Assembly: GCA_029204225.1 (NCBI GenBank)
Contig: CM055111.1
Coordinates: forward strand, 25,734,761-25,798,760
Source: Diphasiastrum complanatum
Taxonomy: Eukaryota > Streptophyta > Lycopodiopsida > Lycopodiales > Lycopodiaceae
Length of the DNA stretch: 64,000 nucleotides
Reading direction: 5' to 3'
Position numbers and translations under genes: made by a program. Under the pieces are notes generated by a model. It had not been told where the DNA came from, searched no databases, and saw nothing but the letters and a program-made list of their open reading frames with translations. How positions within the stretch are numbered: position 1 is the first letter of the stretch; each line of letters opens with the position of its first letter. Shown in pieces: positions 1-11,316 of this stretch.

Positions 1-247
1 TCTCCTATAGATCCCAATTCTTTGTACAAAGATTTTATCCTTAGGACATATTCTTGTCCATTTTTTCCACTTTCTCTCATGCTTTGCAAGATCAAGTTTC
101 TTAGCATAAGCACTCTTGAAGTGTTATTGTATTCATAAATGTTCTTTAGTGAATCCCAAGCCTCTTTTGATGAGGCACAAGAAGCCACCTCCTTCAAGAG
201 GTCATTGCTTACATTCAACTTCAAGCAATGTAAGGCTAATCTTGTTG
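1..247 (-). pseudogene. Ty1/copia gag fragment
   Basis: The minus strand matches, base for base over most of its length, the middle of the gag gene of the copia element at 34058-37099 (its 35221-35470 part). That segment encodes the helical region around an EAWDSLKSIYESNNTSRIL-type motif. The window edge cuts it on one side, and similarity stops near 247, just before the LTR starting at 271. No start codon, zinc knuckle or enzyme domain is present, so this is a dead scrap. It is probably the insertion target of the plus-strand copia to its right. Confidence 0.75.
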
Positions 248-270
248 AAATATTGGAAAAATCTATCTAA

Positions 271-852
271 TGTTGTAAGTAGGGGTCCTAAAAATGCCAA
301 ACATGAATTGAGCTCTTTTGGCTTAGTAAAGGCTCATCTTAGAATAAAATATTCAAGGTAGGTAGAAGTAGAAACTCGAGCTACCATAGGAATTACCATT
401 TATACTCTGCATGCCACATTTAATGCATGAAAATACTAGGTGGCACAATTAGACATATTGAGGTGGCTTGAATAAGTCTAGATAGCTTGAGAGGTGGATT
501 CATAACTCCAATTCAACTCAAAGTAGGAGGAGAGTCCATGGATCTATATATATGTGATGTACTTTCATTGAGAAGATGGTGATTTTTGTGTGTAATGCAA
601 ATTTGGAGACTAAGCTCTTTGTGCCATCTCTCTCTAGTCAAGTTTGTACATTCACTTTCTCTCTCTAGCCGAGTGGCATTTATTGTACTTAGTTTCATGT
701 TTTGTTGACAGATCTTGCTTGTAACACAATAATATTTCTTGTATGATCAGCTTTCATATTGTCAATCAATGCTAGTCTGATCTTTATGGTATTATTGGGC
801 TTAGGAGATCAAAAGTACATGTGTAGGGCGTCCCACACGTGTGAATTCAACA
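271..852 (+). repeat. 5' LTR of plus-strand copia element K
   Basis: The segment starts TGTTG and ends CAACA, and is followed directly by a copia primer-binding site. A TATA-like ctatatatat lies near 543-552. The palindrome CACACGTGTG, with a G-box core, lies near 834-843, close to the 3' end. The right end is secure because of the primer-binding site. The left end is inferred from the terminal inverted repeat and the point where gag similarity stops. No matching 3' LTR is in the window. Confidence 0.65.
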
Positions 853-864
853 TGGTATCAGAGC
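853..864 (+). other. Primer-binding site of element K
   Basis: TGGTATCAGAGC lies immediately downstream of the LTR. It is the standard plant copia primer-binding site, complementary to the 3' end of initiator methionine tRNA. Confidence 0.9.
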
Positions 865-1147
865 CTACCTAAGAATTACAAGCAAATCTAATCAAAAAGT
901 TTGCAAATTTGATTAGATTTCAAACTAGAAATTGTCTAGATTCTACTTTCTAGCTAGTTTGTAGTTTTCTGGTGATTTAGAGTTTCAAACCACTTTGAAT
1001 GGTCTAGATTAGGTATTGTACGGAATTTCAGGTGTAGGCACATGTGAAATCCACCCATTTTCAGTTTGGTGGTTCTCTCTCACCTCAGATCCAAATTTCA
1101 TGCAATTTGGCCCACTAGAAAGCTAGAAGTGTTTAGAATTTGATGCA

Positions 1148-3188
1148 CAGCAAATGATCATGAGTGTGCTATTGAAGGCATAGGGACCATTCTCTTAAAG
1201 CTTTCATCATCAAAAGTTCTTTCTCTGTCTAAAGTACTTTTTGTTCCTAAGTTAACAAAATGTATTATTAGTGTTGGGCAATTGCTTGATAGTGGACTAG
1301 ATGTGAATTTCTCTGTTGATACATGTACAATCAAGAAGCATGATGAGATCCTTGCATTTGGGTCTAGATATGGTGGAATCTACAAGCTTGATCCCAAAGC
1401 GTATGCTAACTCTTGTGATGGTGCTTTTGCTTCTCATATTTCTTTGGAGGAACTATGGCATAGAAGGTTGGGACATCCTAATTATAGTTCTATGGTGTCC
1501 ATGGTCAAGAAAGCCAAAGCTATTGGCTTGCCTAATCTTATCTCCAAGAATTTCAAGCCATGTGAGGCTTGTGCCATATCTAAGTCTCATAAAAAGCCTT
1601 TTTCAAAGTCATCTATTAAGACTACACATCCATTGGAGCTCATACACTCGGATGTGCACTTCTCATCTTCCAAAATCAAGAGTAGTGTTACTTGCTTTGT
1701 AGCTTTCATTGATAATTTCACAAGATTTACTTGGTTATATCTTCTAGCTTTAAAGTCTATGGTGTTTGACTATTTCCTAAAGTTCAAAGCTTTAGTTGAA
1801 AAGCAATTATCATACAAAATCAAGATTTTGATGGAGGTGGTGAGTACACTTCCAATAAATTTCATGATTATTGTGAACTTGAAGGCATTAAAAGAGAGTT
1901 TTCTTGTGCATATACACCATCTCAAAATGGGATGGCTGAAAGAAAGAATAGAACCTTGTGTAGATGTGCCAAAACCATTAGAATTGAGGCATCCTTGCCA
2001 AAAGACTTTTGGGGTGAGGCCATCAATTGTTCAAACTATCTTTGCAATCGACTCCCTCATGTTGCACTTGGAGGAAAGTCACCATATGAAGCACTTTATT
2101 TGAAGAAACCTGAGGTTGATCACCTTAGAGTATTTGGATGCATATGCTTTGTCCATATTCTCTTGGAAACGAGAAAGAAGGATGATCCTTGTGCAAGCAA
2201 AGGAGTAATGGTTGGATATTCATCCAACAAGAAAGCCTATCGAATCTACATGCTCTCTACTTCTAAAGTAATTGAAAGTAGAGATGTAGTTTTTCATGAA
2301 GAAGAAAAGTACAATCTTAGAGGGGCCGAGATCAAGCAACCTCAAAATCTATCACCTTTTGTTATTGAAGACAATCAACATATGGAGGAGTCGAGATTCG
2401 AAGATGAAAGTCCTCGGATTTTTCTAGAAGATCCATGAGGGAGAGATCCTAGCCTAAGAGGCTCACTTATGATGACAAAGGAAAACAAGTGGATCTTGAT
2501 TCCACTTATGCTTATTTTGTTTCTCATGAGGAGCCCAAAGATGTCCAAGAAGCCCTCAATACCAAGGAGTGGTATGAGACCATGAACATTGAATATGATG
2601 CCTTGATCACCAACCACACATGGGAGCTAGTGGATCCACCACCTAACATGCACATCATTGGATGCAAGTGGGTGTTCAAGATCAAGTACAATCATGATGG
2701 CTCCATCAACAAGTACAAGGCAAGATTATGTGCTAAAAGCTTTGCACAAATATATGGCCTTGACTATGAAGAAACCTTTGCTCCTGTAGCAAAGATGGTG
2801 ACAATAAGAATCATAATCTCCCTTGCCTTATTTTTTAAGTGGAAATTGTATCAACTTGATGTCTCCAACACTTTTTTGAATGGCTATCTTGAGGAGGAGA
2901 TATACATGGAACAACCTCAAGGATTCATCAAGGATGAATCTAAGGTGTGTTTGCTATTTAGAAGTCTTTATGGCTTGAAGCAAGCACCTAGATCATGGTA
3001 TTCAAGACTCAACAACTTTGTACTTTTATTAGGATTTGTGCTTAGTGACTATGATCCTTCTATGTACTTAAAGTTTGATGGTAGTAATATTGTCATTCTT
3101 CTAATCTATGTAGATGACATTATTCTTAATGGAAGTTGTTTGATTCTAGTTCAAGAAACTAAGGATGCATTAGGAGGAGAATTTAAAT
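1148..3188 (+). pseudogene. Copia pol remnant (protease end, integrase, reverse transcriptase) of element K
   Basis: About 285 bp after the primer-binding site the sequence jumps from leader straight into the C-terminal part of the aspartic protease (IEGIG...VGQLLDSGLDVNF). Gag and the DSGA protease core have been deleted. Next come the GAG-pre-integrase motif (LWHRRLGHPN, near 1455) and the integrase CEAC...SHKKPF finger region. The integrase core is frame-shifted and continues in another frame at 1932-2438. Reverse transcriptase starts near 2489, with KYKARLCAKSFAQ, FLNGYLEEEIYMEQP, LYGLKQAPRSWY and LIYVDDIIL, so the YVDD catalytic motif is intact. Similarity to other copia copies here ends after EFK near 3188, where the 5' end of a minus-strand element begins. 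RNase H and the 3' LTR are absent. Confidence 0.85.
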
Positions 3189-3722
3189 TTGTATGGTTTC
3201 ACATGTGTGCACAGTACATCAGCAGCCCACAAATCGTTCTTGACCAAAAATATTAATGGTACCTCTCTCCTTTAACTCGCCCTCTCAAGTAGAGCTAAAA
3301 AACAACACCTTGTCAATGATATCATTAGATCACTCTTAGACTTGGCTCTGATCCATGTCAATTTTTAGACAAAAAAGACAATTATGATTGTACTAATCAA
3401 TCATGAAGAGTTATTGATTGCCTAATCCAATGATCTATCAAGTTCTAGGTGTTAGATCTTGATCTAGATGCAATACAATATGATTTAAGCAAGAGCAATG
3501 ATTAAAATCTTAGAGGAGCAGCCTCACACGTGTGGAGGATAGTACTTGTACGGCCTGTAAACAGAGAGTTAAGTACTCATTATGATTCAAATGATTAAAA
3601 TCTTAGAGGATCAGCCTCACACGTGTGGAGGATAGTACTTGTACGGCCTGTAAACAGAGAGTTAAGTACTCATTATCTAAAGATCTACAAAGTACATCAA
3701 GTTGGAAGTGATATTTTTAACA
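3189..3722 (-). mobile_element. 5' end (LTR, primer-binding site, leader) of a C-family copia, minus strand
   Basis: 3356-3722 is a shortened LTR related to the 36238-37099 LTR. It starts TGTTAAAAAT on the minus strand and ends next to a decayed primer-binding site at 3344-3355 (TGGATCAGAGCC, one base short of the usual motif). 3189-3343 is leader sequence; it aligns with the leader of element C (shared actcgccctc and the near-palindrome around 3191-3215). The leader is cut after about 165 nt where element K begins. The right LTR end abuts the integrase of the fragment at 3723-4798, which it appears to interrupt. Confidence 0.7.
3498..3676. repeat. 86-bp tandem duplication inside an LTR
   Basis: Two 86-bp copies (3498-3583 and 3591-3676) are separated by 7 bp and differ at only one or two positions. 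Each contains CACACGTGTGG, then about 20 bp later GTACGGCC. Related LTR 36238-37099 has this block once, so the duplication is local to this copy. Confidence 0.9.
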
Positions 3723-4798
3723 AGTAAAATATTTGAATGCACAATTTCAAGTACCTTAGTATCTTTATAAACATCCTTACTGAAAGGTGTTCTCGTCATC
3801 TTTCCTTTAAGACAGGATTCGCAGGTAGTTCGAATATCTCTTCTTTTGATTTCAACTCCTTGAATTCTTTGACTTTTGTTGGCTTGGTACAAGGCTTCCA
3901 TATTCATGTGACATAGCCTCTTGTGCCACAACATATCTGTTTGATTGACTTGTTCGATCCTGGTTCGAATGTTCAGGTGATATAGATTTCCTTCTCTGTT
4001 GTCTTTAGCAACCATGTTATCAAAATCTTCCTCGAACAATTTACAAGAGTCCTTTGTGAAGTTTATTGACATGCTTGTATCGACTATCTTAGCTACAGAT
4101 ATAAGATCTTTGTCAAGAGTAGGGACATAGAGAACTTCCTCCAGTTTCTTGTCTCCTTGATTCATGTCTAGCCATAGTACAATAGTTCCATCAACCATGT
4201 GCTTAGAACCGTCTCCAAGTATAATGAATCTTGAATAGTTCGTCTTCTTGTACTCAGACAAAATTTGTTTCGAGGAAACAAAATGTGAGGTGGCTCCCGA
4301 ATCAAGTACTACTTCTCGATTTAAATTAGATGGACAACATAGATCAGTACTAACATAAGCTGCTGAATTCTTTGTTGCCTTGTCTTCTGCTGCTCTGGAG
4401 CATTCTACTTTGCCTTCGACAAAGTTTGAATTTGAAGGTTCGCTTCGATTCTGCTCCTTTTTGTTTCTGAAATTCTGATAACAGTCTACTGCTGCATGAC
4501 CCCATTTATGACAATGAATGCATTCAATCTTTGGATTTAACCAATACTTTTCTTCTATGTGAACTGACCTTCTGCATCTGTTGCAGATATTCTTATCACA
4601 AGAATTTTTCTGTTGTTTTCCAAATTGTTGTTCATTTGTCTTAGACTCATTTCTTTTAGATGACTCCCTCTTAAACTTAGACTTCTTAGAAGATTTATTC
4701 TTCTGAGTAAATAGAGCATTTTTGGAATCACCATTATCGTAATAGCGTTCACGAGCTTCTATTTCCTCTTGTGTTATTCGAAGGAAGTTAGATTTCAT
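3723..4798 (-). pseudogene. Copia gag-protease-integrase fragment (element L)
   Basis: An open frame of about 360 residues in a different copia lineage from K, A, C and D. In order it has a basic Lys/Ser-rich gag tail, a degenerate knuckle (CNRC...), a good zinc knuckle CIHCHKWGHAAVDC, the retroviral-type aspartic protease site VLDSGATSH, the protease flap region (LGDGSKHMV), LYVPTLDKDLISV, the GAG-pre-integrase LWHKRLCHMN, and CESCLKGKMTRTPF. The frame ends in the integrase N-terminus (EIVHSN), where the LTR of another element cuts in at 3722. The gag N-terminus is missing: at about 4799 the sequence flips into plus-strand RNase H. Confidence 0.85.
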
Positions 4799-5239
4799 AT
4801 CGAATCTTACAGTGACGCAAGCTGGGCATCCATGAAGGATGATAACAAAAGTATTTTAGGAGGTTGTACTCTAACATCTAGCATAGCCATACTCTGGATA
4901 AGCAAGAAGCAAACAACAGTAGCTCAATCTTCCTATGAAGTGAAATATGTTATAGCAGCCAAGATGGCAAACGAACTGATCTGGATCAAACAGATGTTAG
5001 AAGGATTTGATGAATCTATTTCTGAACCTTATGTCTTGTTAATGGATAACACTTCAGCAATCTATCTCACGAAAGATCTTGTATTTCACTCAAAAACGAA
5101 GCACATAGCTATCAAGTATCATGTTATTCGGGACTTAGTCAAGAAGAAGATAATGAAGACAATCTTCATACCCACAGAGGAAATGACAGTTGATATTTGG
5201 CCTTTTATTTATAGGTCTTTTGGCCTTTCAATTCTATAA
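4799..5239 (+). pseudogene. Copia RNase H fragment (element L)
   Basis: The plus-strand frame begins at YSDASWASM, the first catalytic Asp region of copia RNase H. It continues through GCTLTSSIAILWISKKQT, a QSSYEVKYV block (E retained, usual SSAEAEY altered), MDNTSAIYL (DN motif) and FHSKTKHIAIKYHVIRDLV, then ends with a stop at 5237-5239. The usual ADILTK end is degraded to TVDIWPF. It is the 3' end of pol from a relative of the 3723-4798 fragment but on the opposite strand, which makes a head-to-head junction at about 4799. Confidence 0.85.
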
Positions 5240-5990
5240 CAATAGATCTAACCGTTTACGATGGTTGACATTCAAATAGATACTCTGTTTCTAGGGTCGA
5301 ATGATTTTTGTTTGCAAATATTTTGCGACAGTCTGTCTCTTCGTTACAGCTTCATGTTTCGCGAATTATTCGCGACGATTGTCTTTTCATGACATTTTTG
5401 TGTTTCGTGAATTGTTCGCGATAGATGACAGTGAGCTTGAAGTAGAATCCAGAACATTTCGTGAATTGTTTGCGACAATCTAGGGTTTGAACAGAAAACA
5501 AGATATTTTGTGACAAGAATATTTCGAAAATCTTTCACGAATTCTTTGAGTTCATTTCAAGATAGACAAGACAGATTTCGTGAACCTTTCAAGATGGTCA
5601 CGAATAGAAATGTTTCGAGTTCGCGTTTGTTTCTTTCTCATCCTTTGTCAAGTAAACTACAAAATTTTGCTAGTAGAATCAAGATCTGTCTAATCATTTG
5701 TTCTACAGCTCCCTCTCAAAGTGGGCAGTTGGATTAACCCCAATCTTCTTCGTTGCTTCTCAAACAAAGCTTTACTTACCTGTCTTGTAGCAATATAAAT
5801 ACATGTGCCCTACTCGTTGTAACTAACTCATTCAATTAGAGACACAACAAGGAGATAAGACAGCAAGAGATGTATATTGATACAGATTCAAAATTATAAA
5901 TTCGTTTTTTGATCAATAGATTCTAATTGTCTTAAGTTGTCTCTTATTCCACATATTATTTTTGCACGCATATTCAATCAAAGTAAATAT
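5240..5990 (+). repeat. Probable 3' LTR / 3' end of element L with dyad repeats
   Basis: Directly downstream of RNase H this stretch has no coding signal. It contains three related dyads of the form TTTCGYGAATTRTTYGCGA at 5357-5375, 5403-5421 and 5457-5475; the first is a near-perfect inverted repeat TCGCGAAT/ATTCGCGA. A TATA-like aatataaata lies near 5792. The position and dyad content fit an LTR, but I could not fix its ends. Confidence 0.45.
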
Positions 5991-6025
5991 TGTTCTATTA
6001 GTACAAAGATCAGATACAGACCCGA

Positions 6026-6590
6026 TTGAAGACATTGATATTATTTTTTATTTATTCAAACTTTTATCGTTTTCTTTGTGGAAGAATAATTACTATTTTT
6101 CCTATAGGAGATATTGAGGAAGAGGAGATGGGGACAGAGGCAGAGGGGGATCACCTAGCTGACCTGTTGGTGGACCTTGATGCAGAGACAGAGGAGGAGC
6201 CAACCATTCCTGCACGTAGGGCTTTACGGCCACGTAGAGGTTCAGGGAGGGTGGAGGGGGTTGGGTTCAACTTTTGCAGATAGGAGTGGAGCATCAGAGG
6301 CAGCCATCGGCTAGGCATCATCACAATGGGTAGGGCCATCCCAGCATGTAGGATCACAGCCACCTAACAACAAACATGCGGGCATAGACAAGAGGAGAGC
6401 CATAGGAGGAGAGAGAGGCAGAGGTAGGGGCAGGGGAGAATGAGCATGGGCAGTAGAGCTAGAACATGCAGCAGCAAAGCCAGGGTCTCACCACAGCGTA
6501 TGGTTCTCTATGATTCATCTCCAGACCCCTGGGATCAGCAGACAGGCACAGACTCGGATGATTTTGATTACCATGACTCCGATGAGTCTT
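6026..6590 (+). pseudogene. Remnant of an acidic/RG-rich protein C-terminus
   Basis: The plus-strand frame from about 6110 reads EEEMGTEAEGDHLADLLVDL, then Arg/Gly-rich RALRPRRGSGR. After frame changes comes GGERGRGRGRGE (near 6395-6430), and near 6499-6590 RMVLYDSSPDPWDQQ followed by an Asp/Ser-rich end and a TAG. The composition resembles the low-complexity tails of plant transposase-like or plant-mobile-domain proteins, but no catalytic motif is visible. The family assignment is a guess. Confidence 0.3.
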
Positions 6591-6740
6591 AGTGGTATAG
6601 TTTTTATTATATTCATCGAATATCATTGTACTCCATTTTGGATCTATGTGGCCCGATATTATGTCTTATGACTATCTTTTTCACAATATTGCCATGATTC
6701 AGTGTGGTTCCTTATGGTTTCAGTTCGTTTTATGGTCTGT

Positions 6741-6745
<5 letters not shown>

Positions 6746-6832
<87 letters not shown>

Positions 6833-6954
6833 TGTCTTTTCTCTTCATCATAGTTTCGGCCATGAATTGGTCAGCACGGTTCAATATGGTCAGTATGATT
6901 TTGCAACGTGTCAGTATGGTTTCTTATGATTTCATTTTGTTTGGTTATGATCTC

Positions 6955-7036
<82 letters not shown>

Positions 7037-7135
7037 TGAGTCTTTTCTCTTTAATATGTTTGAAAAATTATTCAATACGATCCAGTAATATGGTTCAGTA
7101 GGGTTATCTATGGTTTGAGTTCGGTTTGTTGCAAT

Positions 7136-7198
<63 letters not shown>
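6746..7198. repeat. Compound (GA)n/(TA)n microsatellite in a higher-order repeat
   Basis: (GA)n runs at 6746-6829, 6996-7033 and 7138-7198, and (TA)n at 6957-6994 abuts the second run. Each GA tract is preceded by a similar ATGGTTYAGT...GGTTTATGGTT-type sequence and the first two are followed by TGTCTTTTCTCTT or GAGTCTTTTCTCTT. The tracts therefore sit in a degenerate unit repeated three times. The long open frames across here are artefacts of the dinucleotide repeats. Confidence 0.95.
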
Positions 7199-7201
<3 letters not shown>

Positions 7202-7383
7202 AGAGGATCTTGTTGTGAACACGACAAGCCATTCTAATTTTTTATATTAAAACCGTAAATCTAGGAGTTAATGCACCTGAACTGGACCATCATGTACCCG
7301 AAACAATCAGCAACCCACACGAATGCATTGCCCTTAATTAGAGCTTTAAGCTGATATCCATATTGCCCACAAAAACTCAACAC

Positions 7384-7406
7384 AAAAAAAAAAAAAAAAA
7401 AAAAAA
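7384..7406 (+). repeat. Poly(A) tract
   Basis: A run of 23 adenines. It could be the tail of a non-LTR retroposon or simple slippage; nothing recognisable lies upstream. Confidence 0.9.
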
Positions 7407-8725
7407 CGTTTATGAGAAACATTGGTAAAATCTAGAAACGTGTTTCTGAACGCATTTCTAGAAACACAATGCTATATATATGTCTACATTAAAAGCATAA
7501 GAAAGAAAACAAAAATAACATTTTATCCATAAAACTGAAAAAATGATTATTTTTTAACTAAATCTATATATTTTCATATTCTGTATTTCCCTTTATAATT
7601 TGCAATTTTCATGGCCGGGTTTGCCATTCTAGTTTTTTTGTACGTTTTGTTTGAAGCCATTTGTAATGTGATATGAAGTAAACATGTTTGAAATCTCAAG
7701 ATTAAGAGATCGGAGTAAATGATTTCTAGAAAAGAACACTCTGTGATCAAATAGGCATACATGCTCAACCTACTTTATCTAGAAATCTAGAAACATAAAT
7801 GTTGACAAGGTCTTTATTCTTTCAAAAGTAACAATGATGGTGAGAACATTATTAGGCGTTTGTGAATGCCATCTCACAAATGTTTTAGCTGTCAATGATT
7901 GCCATGAGGACTATGATAATCTTAGAAAATGTTATAATGTAACTGACAGTGAATATATTTGAGATTAAACTATACTTGAGCTGAATAGAAACAGTCATAC
8001 AAAATATACAGTTTCGGATATAGTGGAAGAAATCGATGAAAGACGAAAATTGGTGCAAATTCATAAAGGAAATAGAGTAAAATGTATATACATTTGTGAT
8101 CACGAAGTTAAAGGAATCAACGATCTACATATTGTTTTTACATTAGAAACATCAACCTGCAGTTACACTAAACGTTGTTCATGTTCTATGCATCTGCACA
8201 AAGTTGTGCTCGTTATTTATAGTACAACGTTGGTCAAAATTTATGACTACAATATCTATTTTAAGATGCTTAAACTTGCAATCAAGCTGTACAATAATCT
8301 GATACAATTACTGTAATTACATATCATAACTTGTGAAATTGTCACTAAACTCTTATTGCCACTTTTCTCGCTTGGAACTATAAGAGCACTTCATATTTGA
8401 TTTCAGCATTGGAACGTAAGAGGAGGCCAATCATCATTGTATACATAGGGCAAACAAGGTGGCTTTGTAATGCTTGCAAAAGCAAAGCCTGACGCCACGA
8501 ACTCTTTTGCAATTTGTCAGCTTTATGGATGCGATCACGAGTTTTCTGAAACTTGCTCCATTACACGTAGGATAACATTTTTTAAGCAAAGCATTAAGGA
8601 AATATTTTGACTGCATATCAATTTTATAGGATTTATGAAGGAGTTGGACACATCAGGAACGCGAGCTATACGTAGCATTTCGAGCTCGCACCAACAAGCA
8701 AGCTCTATTAAGAGTTAGTGCATTG
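7407..8725. other. AT-rich sequence without supported genes
   Basis: Short frames occur on both strands, but none has a recognisable domain and none is conserved elsewhere in the window. The last few hundred bases (8380-8725) would be 3' UTR or downstream flank of the kinase gene on the minus strand. Confidence 0.5.
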
Positions 8726-10814
8726 TTATCTGCCTTCCGCCAATGGACCGACAATGCCGAGCGTCGATGTGGTTGCAGGCTTACCAGAAGAGCTTTGAGG
8801 ACCAGAATAATATGTTTTATATTTTAATTCGTCAAAAACTCGCCAGGAATTTGTATCAGAAACGGTTCTTGGGCTTTTGTTATTTTCAAAAGCTATAGCT
8901 TCTTTTAGGGCCATCACAATATCGCTCATGCTTGGACGATCTATCCCTGGCAGCTCTACACATGATATTGCTATTTCTGCGACCTTCCACATGGCTTCTA
9001 TGCTGTAAGCCGTTAAGCGGGGATCTGCAATCTCGTCAATTCTACCTTCATTAAAGAGGTGATAGGCCTGGCAAAACAAAATCGCCAAGGAATTAAGAGC
9101 TTGCAAACATGCGATCTTAGACGAAGTTAAGACATTATCCGTGCTTGATGATCTTAACTAGAAGCTAAAGGTCAAGATAAACGGCCAGTCTTTCACACAT
9201 AATTGTAACTTATGCTGTGCAGCACCAAAACCAACTCGCTTGGTCAGACATTTTGAAGGACTCCACAAAGGGAAAGAGCAGACAAGATACACGCGCTCAC
9301 TGCATTGTTTGTAGAAAAAAGATAATACAAAAATGCTTCATACCCATTCGCGAATGTTTATCTGATGTGGAGGAAGCCTAGCATCTATTGGTGGGCGCCC
9401 CGATATGATTTCCAAAAGCAAAACCCCAAAACTATAGACATCACTCTTTTCTGTTAGCCGATGCGAGTTAAAATACCTGTTGTGATCAATATCATTTGTA
9501 GGCAATTAGCAGCTGTATATGAATCTAGAAATTGATTGCTGTTATAACACGAGACCTAGCATTAGATTGATGTCAGACCTTTTATCGAAAATTTTGCATC
9601 AAACGCAAAAGTAAAGAGGTTACTCTGGATCAAGGTATCCAAATGTGCCCTTAACGGACATGGAGGCGGTCATGGTTCCTTCAGGTGAGAGTTTTGAAAT
9701 TCCAAAATCAGCAACTTTCGCAACGTATGACTGGTTTAAAAGAATGTTACTGCTTTTCACATCGCGATGGATAATCGGTGGCTGACAAGCTTTATGCAAG
9801 TACTCCAGCCCTGACGAAGTTGTATGCAACTATTATGTTGACTTAGACAATCTTTTTCTCCTCTCTCGTAAGTAACAATTTCCGTTTCACTTTACAAAAT
9901 ATATATTTCCTTATTTTGTTCTGGGAGGAAATAAGTCGTTAATACACGAAGGAAATCTCTACCTTGTGCGGCATTGAGAGCGATATTGAGCCGCGTGTTC
10001 CAGTCCAAAGCTTCACTTGACTTCTCTCCTGAACAAAATTTTATTGTTTATGTTAATTCATTTCAAACGATATCAAGCCTCCCCTTGGAAACCAAGCAGC
10101 ATTTCAAACGATCAACGACCCCTGGAAAACGTCTAGCAATCTCGTCAGGGCTTGAGCGGAGTGACGAGACTATTTTTCCATTTATAAAGACCTAGAAAGT
10201 ATCTTCAGTTTTAACTGTGTGAAAAGCACATGTGAGTTCCACAGCCAAACTGAAAAGAAAGGCTTGCAAGCTTAATATCAAGTTCAATTGCACGTAGAGA
10301 AAGCAACGATTTTGTATTACAGAAATGCCTGTGTACCATAAAGATTCTCGCCCAAGTCGCCTTTAGACATGTAATCAGTCAACAAGATGCAATCTCCTGA
10401 CTCTTCACAGAAGCCAACGAAGGATACCAGGTGCTTATGATATATTTTTGAAAGCAGTGCAACCTGGACACAATCTCCAAAATACCTGTATGACTGCACA
10501 ATAGTTTCTAACAAATCTAACTTTATTGAACACTGGTATTATGCGTCAATCTGGGACTAGACCTGATTTTGCAATGATGCTTTTGACCTTTTTATGTTCT
10601 TACGATTTCTTGGTTTTTACATACGTGAGATGGTGTCGAGTAAATTGTTTGAGTATAGCAAACATTTAATTGCACAAACCTCATTATGAAACTCTTCACT
10701 TCCCTGGTGGGAAAGCTTTGAGAGTCTCTTAATTGCTACCTCCTGGCCAGTTGCTGGAAATTTTCCATAATAAACCAATCCAAACCCACCCTTTCCAATC
10801 GATCTATGAAAATT
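8726..10814 (-). pseudogene. Receptor-like kinase catalytic domain, six exons, truncated and frame-shifted
   Basis: Spliced minus-strand exons: 10680-10814, 10337-10463, 9963-10028, 9624-9810, 9344-9475 and 8726-9067. All five introns have GT...AG ends; the third exon was found by splicing alone. The joined product has the protein-kinase landmarks in order: P-loop GKGGFGLVYYG, catalytic-pair lysine VAIKRL, helix-C Glu (EEFHNE), [14 protein letters not shown] in [26 protein letters not shown], and the late Arg in DRPSMSDIV. This pattern is closest to plant LRR/malectin-type receptor kinases (LRR-I like), membrane proteins that phosphorylate Ser/Thr. No signal peptide, LRR, malectin or transmembrane part is present; sequence upstream of 10815 changes to transposon. 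The exons sum to 989 nt, one short of a multiple of three. In exon 9344-9475 one T is missing after SDVYSFGV (near 9420-9425), shifting the frame. A gene fragment, or a pseudogene unless that base is a sequencing error. Confidence 0.85.
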
Positions 10815-10899
10815 CTTATGGATGTACAACTACTAGTTCGTCATCCAAGAAAGACCACATTAGTTGGTTTTGCACATTAGTTCATTCTAAGCATAGGTG

Positions 10900-11316
10900 T
10901 GTTATCAAAAGTTAAATTAAAATGGGCCCTTTGAGGGCATTTTGGCCATGAAGGTACTTGGGGCATTAAGCTTTCAAGACACAAGTTTTGCTATTAGCAT
11001 TGTTGCACCAAATCTATACAACTTTCTTGTCACTTCATGATGAATCACACTAGTGTAAGAGAAGCTTTAAAACTTAGCCTTGGGATCAAATTGTGAATCA
11101 TTGTTTATGCAAATGTTGCATACATGATATAAGCTAGTGTTCTTGTGGTCCACTTTGATGCGAGGGAATAAGAAAAAAACATTGTTAAAAAAGACATCTC
11201 ATTTGCACCCTAGAGGCCAATCTAGATTCAATTTATGTGCTAAACACAAAGCTTAACAAGATCATTCACACTTGAGGATCATTTCTCACACGTGTGAGCT
11301 TGCTGGAATTTTATCA
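10900..11316 (+). repeat. 5' LTR of plus-strand copia element D
   Basis: The right end is fixed by the primer-binding site at 11317. The sequence before it (CACACGTGTGAG ... ttttatca) resembles the end of element A's LTR, and the leader after it (aattaagctttgcatgct) is shared with A. The left end at TGTTATC (10900) is tentative. The LTR is about half the length of A's 784-795 bp LTRs, so it may be truncated. Confidence 0.5.

Noticed and set aside
6646-7222. Long open frames encoding (RE)n, (ER)n, (LS)n and (YI)n
   Set aside because: They are produced by GA and TA dinucleotide repeats, open on both strands, with no other coding evidence.
7384-7406. Poly(A) as the tail of a SINE or processed gene
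   Set aside because: No upstream promoter boxes, coding match or target duplication could be seen.
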